Both the position numbers and the translations under genes were made by a program. This document shows positions 41,823-49,740 of a stretch of DNA of 64,000 bases, piece by piece. The stretch comes from [Clostridium] symbiosum (GTDB lineage: Bacteria > Bacillota > Clostridia > Lachnospirales > Lachnospiraceae), in assembly GCA_036419695.1 (NCBI GenBank), contig CP143946.1, positions 1,200,001 through 1,264,000 on the forward strand. Direction: 5' to 3'. The stretch's first letter is position 1; every line of letters begins with the position of its first letter. Under the pieces are notes generated by a model. That model made no database searches. It saw only the letters and a list, made by a program, of their open reading frames with translations, and had not been told where the DNA came from.

Positions 41823-41898
41823 GTTCTCGTTCCTCAACAAAATCCCCACTTTATGGCTGAACTATTACTTGCGGTTTCACACCGTAACCGGAAACGAA

Positions 41899-41927
41899 TT
41901 GACAACCGCTGTCCCTGATGCTATAAT
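41899..41927 (+). promoter_or_regulatory. Consensus promoter of the ABC-F leader
   Basis: TTGACA (41899-41904), 17 bp, TATAAT (41922-41927): both hexamers perfect. Start near 41934 gives a ~410-nt leader. A perfect promoter implies high constitutive initiation with control downstream. Confidence 0.9.
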
Positions 41928-41956
41928 AACAGCGTTTTTCAGAAGGAGATTAGACA

Positions 41957-42046
41957 ATGAACTTTTATTTAACCAGTCAGCTTAAAAGGAAACTTAACTC
42001 TGTACAATTCAGACCGATGAAACATTGTGCAGAGTATAGCGTATAA
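41957..42046 (+). CDS. Leader peptide (29 residues) upstream of the ABC-F gene
   Basis: ATG behind AGAAGGAG; encodes a 29-residue basic peptide beginning MNFYLTSQLKRKL and ending CAEYSV. Its second half is overlaid by a hairpin (41998-42034), so the position of a translating or stalled ribosome decides whether that hairpin forms. This is the arrangement of antibiotic-induced attenuators of ABC-F and methyltransferase genes. Confidence 0.7.
   Translation: MNFYLTSQLKRKLNSVQFRPMKHCAEYSV
41998..42034 (+). promoter_or_regulatory. Hairpin within the leader ORF
   Basis: CTCTGTACAAT (41998-42008) pairs with ATTGTGCAGAG (42024-42034), 11 bp with one G-U pair. It could act as the ribosome-sensitive element of the attenuator. 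Confidence 0.6.
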
Positions 42047-42077
42047 AGATACGTTCGGATTTCATCGGAAAGAAATA

Positions 42078-42110
42078 CAGTATGGTTTTATGGCCATATT
42101 GTTTTCTTTT
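42078..42110 (+). terminator. Leader hairpin-T module 1
   Basis: CAGTATGG (42078-42085) pairs with CCATATTG (42094-42101), one G-U, followed by TTTTCTTTT and a further T8 at about 42114-42122. Confidence 0.5.
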
Positions 42111-42128
42111 CGTGTTTTTTTTGGCGTG

Positions 42129-42164
42129 AAAAGGCTATGGACAGTGTTTTGTCCATGGCCTTTT
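42129..42164 (+). terminator. Leader hairpin-T module 2
   Basis: GGCTATGGACA (42133-42143) pairs with TGTCCATGGCC (42150-42160), one G-U, flanked by AAAA and TTTT. Confidence 0.8.
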
Positions 42165-42212
42165 GTTGATTAATACGGTGGATTTTTCACCGCCGCAGTC
42201 AGTAATCAGTCG

Positions 42213-42260
42213 GACAGAAGGCAGGTATGGGAGCATACCGGGAGCCTTCTGTCTTTTTTT
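42213..42260 (+). terminator. Leader hairpin-T module 3
   Basis: GACAGAAGGC (42213-42222) pairs perfectly with GCCTTCTGTC (42244-42253), with a perfect inner stem GGTATG/CATACC, then seven T. The strongest terminator of the leader, 82 bp before the ABC-F start. Confidence 0.85.
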
Positions 42261-42341
42261 GGTTGCGGACTCTTTTGGGCGTGAAGAACCCGCCCACAGA
42301 ATAAAAACGCCGGATACGGCGCAGAAGAAAGGATTATTATC

Positions 42342-43880
42342 ATGAGCTTATTAGAAATTACAGAATTATCTCATACATTTGGTGAGAATGAGTTATACAG
42401 GAATGCGGAGCTGACCCTGAATAAGGGGGAGCATATTGGAATTGTGGGACAGAACGGGACTGGAAAAAGCACCCTGATCAAAATATGTACGGAGCAGGTG
42501 ATACCGGACAAAGGGCGCGTTGTCTGGCAGCCCAATGTGACCGCGGGCTATCTGGATCAATATGCCGAAACGGAAAAGCAGATGACGATGAGGGAACTGC
42601 TAAAATCGGCGTTCCGGGAATTATATCAGATCGAACAGAAGATGAATCGCCTTTATGAGGATGCGGCGGGCGGAGATGCAAAGGCGCTTAATATGGCGGC
42701 AAAATACGGAGAGCAGCTGGAAAACCGTGACTTCTATTCCATTGACACAAGGATTGACCAGGTGGCGGAAGGTCTTGGCCTGCTTGCCATTGGACTCGAC
42801 AGACCGATCGGGGAGATGAGCGGCGGACAGCGGGCAAAGGTGATTCTGGCAAAACTTCTGCTTGAAAAGCCGGATGTACTGCTTCTGGACGAACCGACCA
42901 ACTTTTTGGATCGGGAACATGTCACATGGCTGGCCGGATACCTGTCGGGGCTGGACAATGCCTTTATGGTCGTTTCTCACGATTATGACTTCCTGGAGAA
43001 AATTGCTAACCGTATCTGCGACATCGACAACGGAAAAATTGCAAAATATTATGGGACTTATTCCGAGTTTTTAAGAAAGAAAACACTGCTGCGGGAGGAT
43101 TATATCCGCCAGTACTCTGCGCAGAGAAAAGAGATTAAAAAGACAGAGGAATTTATCCGGAAAAATGCGGCGGGAAGGAAGGCGAAGATGGCGAGGGGAA
43201 GACAGAAACAGTTGGATCGGATGGATAAGATGGAGGCGCTGGAGGAGAAGGAGATTAAGCCGATTTTTCATTTTCCCAATTTACCCTTGACGGATACGGA
43301 ACATCTGTGGGTAAAACAGTTATCCGTGGGTTATCATTATCCCATCCTGAAAGACATCAGCTTTTCAATTAAAGGGGGACAGAAGGTCGTAATCACCGGA
43401 TTTAACGGAATCGGTAAATCGACGCTGTTAAAAACCTTAGTGGGACAGATTAGGGCGCTGCAGGGAAGTTTTTCCTTTTCGGAACAGGTGAAGACGGGAT
43501 ATTATGAGCAGGATTTGGCATGGGAGGATGCGGAAAGGACGCCGATGGAGATTGTCTCTGATCAGTACCCGGAACTTGTTAATAAAGAGATACGGAAAAG
43601 ACTGGCGCGCTGCGGCATTTCCAGCAGGCATGCCATGCAGCCCGTCGGCACGCTGAGCGGGGGTGAACAGGCAAAGGTGAAAATGTGCCTTCTCACATTA
43701 AAACCATATAATTTTGTTATACTGGATGAACCGACCAACCACCTGGACCTTCTGTCCAAGGAGGCATTAAAAACTGCATTGACGGAATTTCCGGGAACCG
43801 TGCTGCTGGTATCGCATGAAGAAAAATTTTATAAGGATTGGGCACAGAAAGTAATTGATATTTCAGACGTGGTTAAGTAA
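42342..43880 (+). CDS. ABC-F family ribosomal protection/translation factor
   Basis: 512 residues, two ABC domains and no membrane segments: Walker A GQNGTGKST (about 35-43) and GFNGIGKST; signatures MSGGQRAKV and LSGGEQAKV; Walker B VLLLDEPTNFLD and FVILDEPTNHLD, the DEPTN form typical of ABC-F; a basic, helical inter-domain linker (about 240-305, RKNAAGRKAKMARGRQKQ), the part that reaches the ribosomal peptidyl-transferase centre. ABC-F proteins either displace antibiotics from the 50S subunit or assist translation. The consensus promoter, leader ORF and serial terminators strongly suggest the antibiotic-inducible resistance type. The exact subfamily (lincosamide, pleuromutilin, streptogramin or other) cannot be assigned by eye. 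Confidence 0.9.
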   Translation: MSLLEITELSHTFGENELYRNAELTLNKGEHIGIVGQNGTGKSTLIKICTEQVIPDKGRVVWQPNVTAGYLDQYAETEKQMTMRELLKSAFRELYQIEQKMNRLYEDAAGGDAKALNMAAKYGEQLENRDFYSIDTRIDQVAEGLGLLAIGLDRPIGEMSGGQRAKVILAKLLLEKPDVLLLDEPTNFLDREHVTWLAGYLSGLDNAFMVVSHDYDFLEKIANRICDIDNGKIAKYYGTYSEFLRKKTLLREDYIRQYSAQRKEIKKTEEFIRKNAAGRKAKMARGRQKQLDRMDKMEALEEKEIKPIFHFPNLPLTDTEHLWVKQLSVGYHYPILKDISFSIKGGQKVVITGFNGIGKSTLLKTLVGQIRALQGSFSFSEQVKTGYYEQDLAWEDAERTPMEIVSDQYPELVNKEIRKRLARCGISSRHAMQPVGTLSGGEQAKVKMCLLTLKPYNFVILDEPTNHLDLLSKEALKTALTEFPGTVLLVSHEEKFYKDWAQKVIDISDVVK

Positions 43881-44085
43881 GTTCTGCCGTCGGAGACGGG
43901 GGCAGGCGATGAATGATGATAAATTCCTGCCATTGGTCTGCGGTTTGGAGCGAAAAAGGCGAAAGATTGTTTTTATTTAAATAATATGGGAAAAAGTTGA
44001 AAAAAATATAAAATTCTGTCACAAATTGTCCTGTAAAAACGTTTAATATATAAGGGATGACTCATCACCCCTCCAATCCTACTTT

Positions 44086-44113
44086 GGCTCCGGTCCCTCA
44101 ACCGGAGCCTTTT
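44086..44113 (+). terminator. Terminator after the ABC-F gene
   Basis: GGCTCCGGT (44086-44094) and ACCGGAGCC (44101-44109), perfect 9-bp stem, then TTTT. The rest of 43881-44170 is AT-rich and without a gene. Confidence 0.85.
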
Positions 44114-44170
44114 GCCGTCCAGCGGCAGTATTTATTTTATGAATAGCGGTCTGTATACAGGGCATGAGTT

Positions 44171-44911
44171 CTACTGCTGATTACCGGCGTAGAAATCAAT
44201 CGCCCGTGAGGCGAAATCAGCAGTTCCTTTTCCGCCCTTGCCGTCTATCGTTTCCGTGAAGGCTCCGCCTCCGGCATACATTTTTCCCAGTTCTCCCAAT
44301 ATTTCGGTGGTACAGTTGTAAAAGTGTTCCGTGATAAAATTCCTGAGTCTCTGTACTTGTCCCTGGGCCTCCGGGGAGCCGGGGGAAACGTTCTGGGCCT
44401 TCAGTTCTCCGAATTCACGGAAAAGTTCCATAAAATCATGATTGATTATGTCATATTCTTCGGGGCTGCGGTCCCGTGTTTTTTCTTCAAATTCTTTATA
44501 GGCAGCCGTTTTACCCCAGGCGGCTTTGGCCTGCGCTGCATACTCATCAATCTTTTTGGCGTCAAATGCTGTAAAATCCAAATTTCTCACTCCTGTCATA
44601 CGAATTCCACGAGCCAGGTCGATCAGGTTCTCCAGGTGCTCTTTTTGAAGCAGCAGAAGATTCAGCTGCTGTTCCAGGGCCAGATTGCGATCAAAATCCG
44701 GACTGTCCAGAATACGCCTGATTTCCTTTAAAGGAAACTGCAGTTCTTTAAACAGAAGAATATGTTGCAGCCGTTCCAGGGCCGCATCGTCATACAGCCT
44801 GTAACCGGACCCGGTGACCTGCGCAGGTTTTAACAGTCCGATTGAATCATAGTAGTGTAAGGCACGTGCGCTTACACCGGTCAGCGTGCTCACTTCATTT
44901 ACCGTTTTCAT
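44171..44911 (-). CDS. MerR family regulator with TipAS-like domain
   Basis: 246 residues from ATG 44911 (behind GGGAGGAGG); the in-frame ATG at 44968 lies within the promoter and is rejected. N-terminal MerR winged helix (VNEVSTLTGVSARALHYYDS, KPAQVTGSGYRLYDDAAL), then a coiled coil (about 80-115) and a TipA-like antibiotic-recognition domain (about 120-245; FTAFDAKKIDEYAAQAKAAWG, FITEHFYNCTTEILGELGKMY). TipA-like members bind thiopeptides or other drugs and activate their own promoter. Its promoter has the MerR-type 19-bp spacer. The regulated gene besides itself is not evident. Confidence 0.88.
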   Translation of the reverse strand: MKTVNEVSTLTGVSARALHYYDSIGLLKPAQVTGSGYRLYDDAALERLQHILLFKELQFPLKEIRRILDSPDFDRNLALEQQLNLLLLQKEHLENLIDLARGIRMTGVRNLDFTAFDAKKIDEYAAQAKAAWGKTAAYKEFEEKTRDRSPEEYDIINHDFMELFREFGELKAQNVSPGSPEAQGQVQRLRNFITEHFYNCTTEILGELGKMYAGGGAFTETIDGKGGKGTADFASRAIDFYAGNQQ

Positions 44912-44937
44912 TGAGTGTCCTCCTCCCGTGTGATTAT

Positions 44938-44968
44938 AGGATACACTATGACGTAAGGTAAGAGTCAA
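44938..44968 (-). promoter_or_regulatory. MerR-type promoter (19-bp spacer) of the TipA-like regulator
   Basis: Minus strand TTGACT (44963-44968), 19 bp, TATCCT (44938-44943); the spacer CTTACCTTACGTCATAGTG is imperfectly dyadic. Suggests autoactivation. The transcript start is only about 20 bp before the ATG. Confidence 0.65.
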
Positions 44969-45086
44969 GGGAATTTCTGACGAAAGTTCAGGAAAAAGTT
45001 GCCGGGAAATATCAGGTAAAACGATACGGATTATAATGAAGAACGATGTATCACGACAACTTTTTCCGCAATTTAGATAATTTTAC

Positions 45087-45115
45087 TTGCTTATAGATGT
45101 ATACTATAGTACTAT
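45087..45115 (+). promoter_or_regulatory. Promoter with dyad, PadR gene
   Basis: TTGCTT (45087-45092), 17 bp, TACTAT (45110-45115). The perfect palindrome TATAGTACTATA (45105-45116) covers the -10 and is a candidate PadR operator. Confidence 0.6.
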
Positions 45116-45186
45116 AAAATATAGTTGTTGAGATGAAACATATACGCCGCAGCAGCGGCCGGAACGTAGAAGAGGGAAGGTGAAAC

Positions 45187-45708
45187 ATGGCGGCAATTGA
45201 TTTAATTGTACTGGGAATGATAAAGGCGCAGCCGCAGAGCGCCTATGAACTGCAGAAGAATGTGGAATACAGGAACATTTCCAAATGGGTGAAGGTCAGC
45301 ACTCCTTCTATTTATAAGAAGGTGGTGCAGCTGGAAGAAAAGGGTGATATTGCAGGGAGCATTGTGAGAGAGGGAAAGATGCCGGAGAAAACGGTCTACC
45401 GGATTACGGAAGCGGGGGAAAAACATTTCCTGAAGCTGATGGAGGAGACGGCAGGCCAGTCCGTCCGCCTTTTCCTGGATTTTAATGCGGTGATTATGAG
45501 CCTCGATTTTGTTTCTGAGGAGATCAGGGGAGAGCTGACCGGACGGATTCAGGATGAGATTCAGATAATGAAGGACACGGTGGAAGAGAAGATGTCCGAG
45601 AGGAGCCACGCCCCGTTTACCGGCATGGCGATTCTGGAACAGCAGTACATGCTGTTTGATGTGCTGGGAAAATGGATGGAGAATTTCAGGAAGGACTATC
45701 TGAAATAG
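45187..45708 (+). CDS. PadR family transcriptional regulator
   Basis: 173 residues. N-terminal winged helix of PadR type (about 5-80: LIVLGMIKAQPQSAYELQK, SKWVKVSTPSIYKKVVQLEEK, KTVYRITEAGEKHF) and a helical C-terminal dimerisation region (about 90-170) of the Vir/PadR-s2 kind. These proteins usually repress transporter or detoxification genes until a ligand binds. A palindrome over its own -10 suggests autorepression. The following genes (DUF3795, MerR) begin 29 bp later and are probably co-transcribed. ATG behind GGGAAGG. Confidence 0.88.
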   Translation: MAAIDLIVLGMIKAQPQSAYELQKNVEYRNISKWVKVSTPSIYKKVVQLEEKGDIAGSIVREGKMPEKTVYRITEAGEKHFLKLMEETAGQSVRLFLDFNAVIMSLDFVSEEIRGELTGRIQDEIQIMKDTVEEKMSERSHAPFTGMAILEQQYMLFDVLGKWMENFRKDYLK

Positions 45709-45737
45709 CGTTTTCAAACGTACAAAGGAGGAACGAT

Positions 45738-46004
45738 ATGTTTGAGTCAAGATGCGGAGTCTGCTGTAACGATTGTGAGAGAAAGGAAGCAGTTCACTGT
45801 ACGGGATGCACCAATATGGAAAAGACGTTCTGGGGCGGCGTATGTGAAGTGAAAGCCTGTTGTGAGGGCAGAGCGCTGAACCATTGCGGGGAATGTCCCG
45901 ATTTTCCGTGCAGCATGGAGGCGGAGATGGGAAAAGACATGGGCTTTGACCCGGCGCCCCGCCTTGAACAGTGCAGAAAGTGGGCAGAGGAAAATCATGT
46001 TTAA
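45738..46004 (+). CDS. DUF3795 family cysteine-rich protein
   Basis: 88 residues from ATG 45738 (AAAGGAGG upstream). Eleven to twelve cysteines: RCGVCCNDCERKE, CTGCTN, CEVKACCEGRALNHCGECPDFPC. This spacing is that of DUF3795, small zinc-binding-like proteins of unknown role common in clostridia and archaea. It lies between PadR and MerR genes; its stop codon overlaps the start of the MerR gene by 8 bp. Confidence 0.85.
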   Translation: MFESRCGVCCNDCERKEAVHCTGCTNMEKTFWGGVCEVKACCEGRALNHCGECPDFPCSMEAEMGKDMGFDPAPRLEQCRKWAEENHV

Positions 46005-46839
46005 AATCGGAGAATTTTCCAGGCTGACCCAGGTGTCGGTCAGGATGCTCAGGTATTATGACGAAATGGGCCTGTTAAAGCCCGCCCATATTGATCCCTG
46101 GACCGGATACCGCATGTATTCGGTGGAACAGATTCCTGTGTTGAATAAGATTATATACCTGCGGGACAGTGGATTTGGGGTTGCGGAGATTGCATCGGCG
46201 CTTGCCTGCAGGGACGACAGCCTGATTGCGAAACAGCTGGACGACAAATATGAGGAGATTTGTAAAACAATACGGGATGAGCAGGAGAAGCTTGAGAAGA
46301 TAAAAACGGCCAAAAAAGAAATTCTGTATGGTACCGGCGAGATGCACTACAATGTCGCAATCAAATCAATCCCGGAGTATCAGGTGCTATCCCTGCGGAA
46401 GAAAATCCCGGATTATTACTGCGAAGGCGGGATGTGGCAGGAGATGAGCGCTTTTGCCAGGGATCAGCGGGTATCGGTGTCGGGAGAGACTTTTTCCATC
46501 TACCATGACATGGAATTTAAGGAACGGGATGTCGACGTCGAGCTGTGCGCCCTGGTTACAAAAACAGGCAGGGACGGCGGCGGTTTCACCTACCGGATGA
46601 CCGAAGCGGTGCCGTCTATGGCCTGCACGATGGTGTACGGTGACTTTTCCAATATTGCGGGGGCCTATCTGTCCTTTGCCCGGTGGCTCCAGGATAACGG
46701 CCAGTATAGAATGTACGGACAAAACAGGCAGATTGTCCACCGCGGTCCCTGGAATGAAGAAAATCCGGAGAATTATCTGGTGGAGATCCAGATTCCGATC
46801 GAAAAACCGGGAGAAAACCGAGAACCGGATTTTGCTTGA
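45997..46839 (+). CDS. MerR family regulator with GyrI-like effector domain
   Basis: 280 residues from ATG 45997 (behind GAGGAAAATC), overlapping the DUF3795 gene by 8 bp; a longer in-frame ATG at 45946 lies inside that gene. MerR winged helix (FKIGEFSRLTQVSVRMLRYY, KPAHIDPWTGYRMYSVEQ), coiled coil (about 75-115) and GyrI-like domain (about 120-275: VAIKSIPEYQVLSLRKKIPD, ENYLVEIQIPIEK). Fourth GyrI-domain protein on this side of the window; probably a drug-responsive regulator. No own promoter seen, so it is likely read from the PadR promoter. Confidence 0.9.
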   Translation: MFKIGEFSRLTQVSVRMLRYYDEMGLLKPAHIDPWTGYRMYSVEQIPVLNKIIYLRDSGFGVAEIASALACRDDSLIAKQLDDKYEEICKTIRDEQEKLEKIKTAKKEILYGTGEMHYNVAIKSIPEYQVLSLRKKIPDYYCEGGMWQEMSAFARDQRVSVSGETFSIYHDMEFKERDVDVELCALVTKTGRDGGGFTYRMTEAVPSMACTMVYGDFSNIAGAYLSFARWLQDNGQYRMYGQNRQIVHRGPWNEENPENYLVEIQIPIEKPGENREPDFA

Positions 46840-46898
46840 CTCTCACACGGTGTCAGGGCCTAATATGGATTTACAGAAAATGAAAAACAGGAGGAAAA

Positions 46899-47378
46899 AT
46901 GATGACAGAATTTAAGGTAAATCCGATTGGGGTAATTCACAGTGACGACAGCGGTTCGACGATCGAACTTTACCCGGAATACCGCGCCGCGCTTCAGGCG
47001 CTGGACGGTTTCAGCCACATCAATGTAATCTGGTGGTTCGACGGCTGTGATAATGAGATGGCCAGGTCGGTACTGACGGTGGATCAGCCCTATAAAAAGT
47101 CTCCGGAAACAATGGGGATATTTGCCACAAGATCGCCTGCCCGGCCGAATCCCATTGCGCTGACTGCAGTGGAAACGATTCAGATTGATTATGAGAACGG
47201 CATCATCAGAATTGCTTATATCGATGCCAACGACGGCACGCCGGTTCTGGATCTCAAGCCGTATACGCCAAGCCTCGACAGGGTGGAATCCCCGGGTGTC
47301 CCGGACTGGTGTTCGCATTGGCCAAAGAACGTAGAGGAGTCTGGCGATTTTGACTGGGAAAATGAGTTTAATTTCTAG
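46899..47378 (+). CDS. trmO: tRNA (N6-threonylcarbamoyladenosine37-N6)-methyltransferase TrmO-like
   Basis: 159 residues, the length of single-domain TrmO (TsaA/YaeB) proteins. The signature FATRSPARPNPIALTAVE is intact, with NPIGVIHSD at the start, LDGFSHINVIWWF and YIDANDGTPVLDLKPYTPSLD. In E. coli the enzyme uses S-adenosylmethionine to methylate t6A37 in tRNA-Thr. Some short clostridial homologues sit beside regulators and may act on other substrates, so the tRNA role is by family. AGGAGG precedes the double ATG. Confidence 0.88.
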   Translation: MMTEFKVNPIGVIHSDDSGSTIELYPEYRAALQALDGFSHINVIWWFDGCDNEMARSVLTVDQPYKKSPETMGIFATRSPARPNPIALTAVETIQIDYENGIIRIAYIDANDGTPVLDLKPYTPSLDRVESPGVPDWCSHWPKNVEESGDFDWENEFNF

Positions 47379-47383
47379 TTTTT

Positions 47384-47427
47384 GCAGCACGGTATATTGT
47401 GATAATCAATATACCGTGCTGCATTTT
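47384..47427 (+). terminator. Terminator after trmO
   Basis: Perfect 16-bp stem GCAGCACGGTATATTG (47384-47399) with its complement (47407-47422), followed by ATTTTGCTTTT. Confidence 0.88.
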
Positions 47428-47473
47428 GCTTTTATCTCTGCTATAATGACATCAGGAATAATTGAGGTGGAGT

Positions 47474-47524
47474 ATGAAAAAAGATACTTGTGATTCCAAA
47501 AAACAGTTGGATTCCATGCAATAA
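47474..47524 (+). CDS. Very short ORF of uncertain reality
   Basis: ATG behind GAGGTGGAG opens a 16-codon frame (MKKDTCDSKKQLDSMQ) ending TAA. The strong start site suggests a remnant of a lost gene or a leader peptide for the gene at 47581; no terminator or clear structure follows, so neither can be supported further. Confidence 0.2.
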   Translation: MKKDTCDSKKQLDSMQ

Positions 47525-47580
47525 CCCGGCGTGCAGGACTGAATTTTGCAGGATGATATTGATAGAAGAAAGGTGACAAC

Positions 47581-48501
47581 ATGGAGCGGGTTTACTATAA
47601 ACAGTTAATAGAGGGAGCGGCGATTCCCGCCATTATTCATAACAGCAGTTATTTTCTGATACAGATGGCAGTGTATGAGAATGGAACCGTAAGCTGCTGG
47701 CACAAGAGCGATTTACAACAGTTTTGGAGTGATTTGGAAAAGGGCTGGGTCGTACCTTCGGTACCGCCGGATGCGGAACTTTCCATAAACAATCTGGGCT
47801 GTTTTCCAATCCGGGAGGCCCGTTGGTTCTATAACAGGGAGGAATACTATCACCGCGTGGAAGAGGTGGTGCGTTCTCTCAATCCGGAGATGACAAATCT
47901 GTACCGGATGGCTCAGTGGGAGAAGGATAAATGGGAAAAAGCGCGCGTCCGGTGGACGGCCGACCCGACTCCCTGCAAATTAAAACCGGGCTGGTGTTAT
48001 ACTCTGATTGACGGGGACAGCAGCTATATTTTCTACCGCCAGGAAGGCAGGCTGCATCTGACTTCACTCACCGTTTATGCGGACAAGACAGTCCGGCTGG
48101 GGGCAGTGAGTGACCGATCTTATACTCTGGAAGAGATAGAGGGACTTTTTGTACAGAAGATCCTCTCTACATCCCCTGAAGGTGTGGAATGGGTAGAAAT
48201 CGACGGTTTAGGAAACGTGTTGTTAGCGCCGCCCGAATATGGGGCGCTTCCAGTGGAAGAGAAACGGAAAGAAATCAATGATACAATGGCCGGTCTGTCG
48301 GGGGAGAAGGATTCTTTAGACCGCTGCAAGCGCGCTCACTATCAATACCTGGCCGATCCGAACGACTGGACGCGGGAAGAACTGAGGAAAGCCTATGAGG
48401 CGGTTCCGGAACATCAGCGGATGTTTCTTGGAGATATGGATACGAGAGATAATGATTTTATCCGTATTCTCTACTCACCGGAGGTAAAGCGGGAAGTTTA
48501 G
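47581..48501 (+). CDS. Uncharacterised protein with internal duplication
   Basis: 306 residues, family not recognised. Two halves look like diverged copies of one module: IIHNSSYFLIQMAVYENGTV...SDLEKGWVV...NNLGCF in the first (about 18-75) and TLIDGDSSYIFYRQEGRLHL...IEGLFVQKIL...DGLGNVLL in the second (about 140-220). Each has a Tyr-rich beta segment, then a helix, then a short beta-turn. A charged helical tail with RMFLGDMDTRDND ends the protein. No signal peptide or membrane helix. RBS AAAGG. Similar proteins occur in Firmicutes as possible immunity or effector-associated proteins, but I cannot support any function. Confidence 0.7.
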   Translation: MERVYYKQLIEGAAIPAIIHNSSYFLIQMAVYENGTVSCWHKSDLQQFWSDLEKGWVVPSVPPDAELSINNLGCFPIREARWFYNREEYYHRVEEVVRSLNPEMTNLYRMAQWEKDKWEKARVRWTADPTPCKLKPGWCYTLIDGDSSYIFYRQEGRLHLTSLTVYADKTVRLGAVSDRSYTLEEIEGLFVQKILSTSPEGVEWVEIDGLGNVLLAPPEYGALPVEEKRKEINDTMAGLSGEKDSLDRCKRAHYQYLADPNDWTREELRKAYEAVPEHQRMFLGDMDTRDNDFIRILYSPEVKREV

Positions 48502-48589
48502 GGAATTGCGTTATATCTTGCAGGCCATCCGGTGCGAAGAGGGTATGTATGGCAGGACAAAATAGACAGAAGTAAGGAAGAAAATTGTT

Positions 48590-48622
48590 ATGATAGAAAC
48601 AGAAAGACTGATTCTGCATTAA
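48590..48622 (+). pseudogene. Remnant of a GNAT (RimJ-type) acetyltransferase start
   Basis: ATG behind AAGGAAG; reads MIETERLILH then stop. MIETERLIL is the very common N-terminus of RimJ/RimL-type acetyltransferases, and nothing further of such a gene follows. Only ten codons, so it may be chance. Confidence 0.3.
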
Positions 48623-48769
48623 GAAGATAATAAAAATAAAAGATGTATATTGATTACTGTGCACGGAGTAAACAGTAATTGTATATTGAAGGTATACATG
48701 GCTTATGGACCGGGGCATATTGCTAAATAATTACGGCGGCGGTATAATGACTGCAGGAGGGGAAATAAA

Positions 48770-49432
48770 ATGAAAAAGAATTTAAAAAGGGTAATTATTT
48801 TCATCGCGGCATCGGTGATTGGAGTATCGCCTGCGGCCGGAAGTGCCGGCAGTCCATTCGTGATTACTGCCGAAGCCCATTCAGGAAGAACGGATTCCAG
48901 TGGAGGGCATCATGACTATAAGAACAAAAGTGGTTTGGGAAGCTATCACTACCATTGCGGTGGATATCCTGCCCATTTACATACAAACGGAGTATGTCCC
49001 TATAAGAGCGGCGGAACCGCCGGTTCGAATCAGGGAAGTACCGCCTCGTCAGGCAGCGGTGCGGTAAATAATACGGCTCCGGCATTACCTGAGCCTACTG
49101 CAGCCGCTGAACCGACGGATACGTTGGGATGGAAGTTGGATGCTGCCGGATGGTGGTACAAAGACAGTGAAACAACTTATAAAAAAGATGGCGTTTATTA
49201 TATTGACGGTTACTATTATCGATTTAACTCCGAAGGATACATGCTCACAGGATGGCAGGAGATAGACGATGACTGGTACTACTTTGACGGGAGCGGTCAT
49301 ATGCTCATCGATTTATGTGTATTAATTGATGATTCATACTGTTACTTCGATAAAAACGGCAAATGGGATGAAGAGTATTATGACAGCTATGCGGAATATG
49401 AAGAGATGTACGATGATAGCTGGGATTACTAA
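48770..49432 (+). CDS. Secreted YHYH-domain protein with cell-wall-binding repeats
   Basis: 220 residues. Signal peptide (KKNLKRVIIFIAASVIGVSP..., about 1-36). Residues about 37-75 are the YHYH motif region: AHSGRTDSSGGHHDYKNKSG, GSYHYHCGGYPAHLH, NGVCPY, rich in His and two Cys, probably metal-binding. A Ser/Gly/Ala/Pro linker (about 80-115) leads to choline-/cell-wall-binding type repeats (GWKLDAAGWWYKDS, YYRFNSEGYMLTGWQEIDDD, WYYFDGSGHML). The end is acidic and Tyr-rich. It should be exported and held on the wall. Function of the YHYH domain is unknown. RBS AGGAGGGG. Confidence 0.85.
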   Translation: MKKNLKRVIIFIAASVIGVSPAAGSAGSPFVITAEAHSGRTDSSGGHHDYKNKSGLGSYHYHCGGYPAHLHTNGVCPYKSGGTAGSNQGSTASSGSGAVNNTAPALPEPTAAAEPTDTLGWKLDAAGWWYKDSETTYKKDGVYYIDGYYYRFNSEGYMLTGWQEIDDDWYYFDGSGHMLIDLCVLIDDSYCYFDKNGKWDEEYYDSYAEYEEMYDDSWDY

Positions 49433-49455
49433 TCGAATCTATATTTAGGCATGAA

Positions 49456-49490
49456 GGGAGTGTTGCAGAATGTGCGGCACTCCCATTTTT
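49456..49490 (+). terminator. Terminator after the YHYH gene
   Basis: GGGAGTG (49456-49462) pairs with CACTCCC (49478-49484), then ATTTTT. Confidence 0.8.
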
Positions 49491-49624
49491 ATACGGCGGG
49501 AAAGATCTCAGATGGAACCGGTCTTTATGCATGGAGGAACCGGTCCGAAATACGTATGCGTTACATTACTCAGATTACTTGAAAAATGAAGGGGAGTGAG
49601 TTAAAATAAAAAGATAAATTAAAT

Positions 49625-49732
49625 AGTACAAAGATAAAAACACAGTCCCGGCCGGTAGTCCGGGCGCAGTAATATAAATCTGTCAGTAACCTGCCTCCTC
49701 GGTTGTCCATTCTTTGTTATGAAAGAGAGGAG
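49625..49732 (+). ncRNA. yjdF (azaaromatic) riboswitch
   Basis: The segment before the yjdF-like gene has elements I recognise from the yjdF motif RNA: ACACAGTCCC, CCGGTAGTCCGGGCGCAG and AACCTGCCTCCTCGG. CTCCTC (49695-49700) is complementary to GAGGAG (49727-49732), the ribosome site of the gene, which suggests translational control. yjdF RNAs bind azaaromatic compounds. Confidence 0.8.
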
Positions 49733-49740
49733 TATTTTCT

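Noticed and set aside
41489..41860. 123-codon ORF across hairpin element D
   Set aside because: It spans the whole inverted-repeat element on the opposite strand to its orientation and has no domain; side effect of the element.
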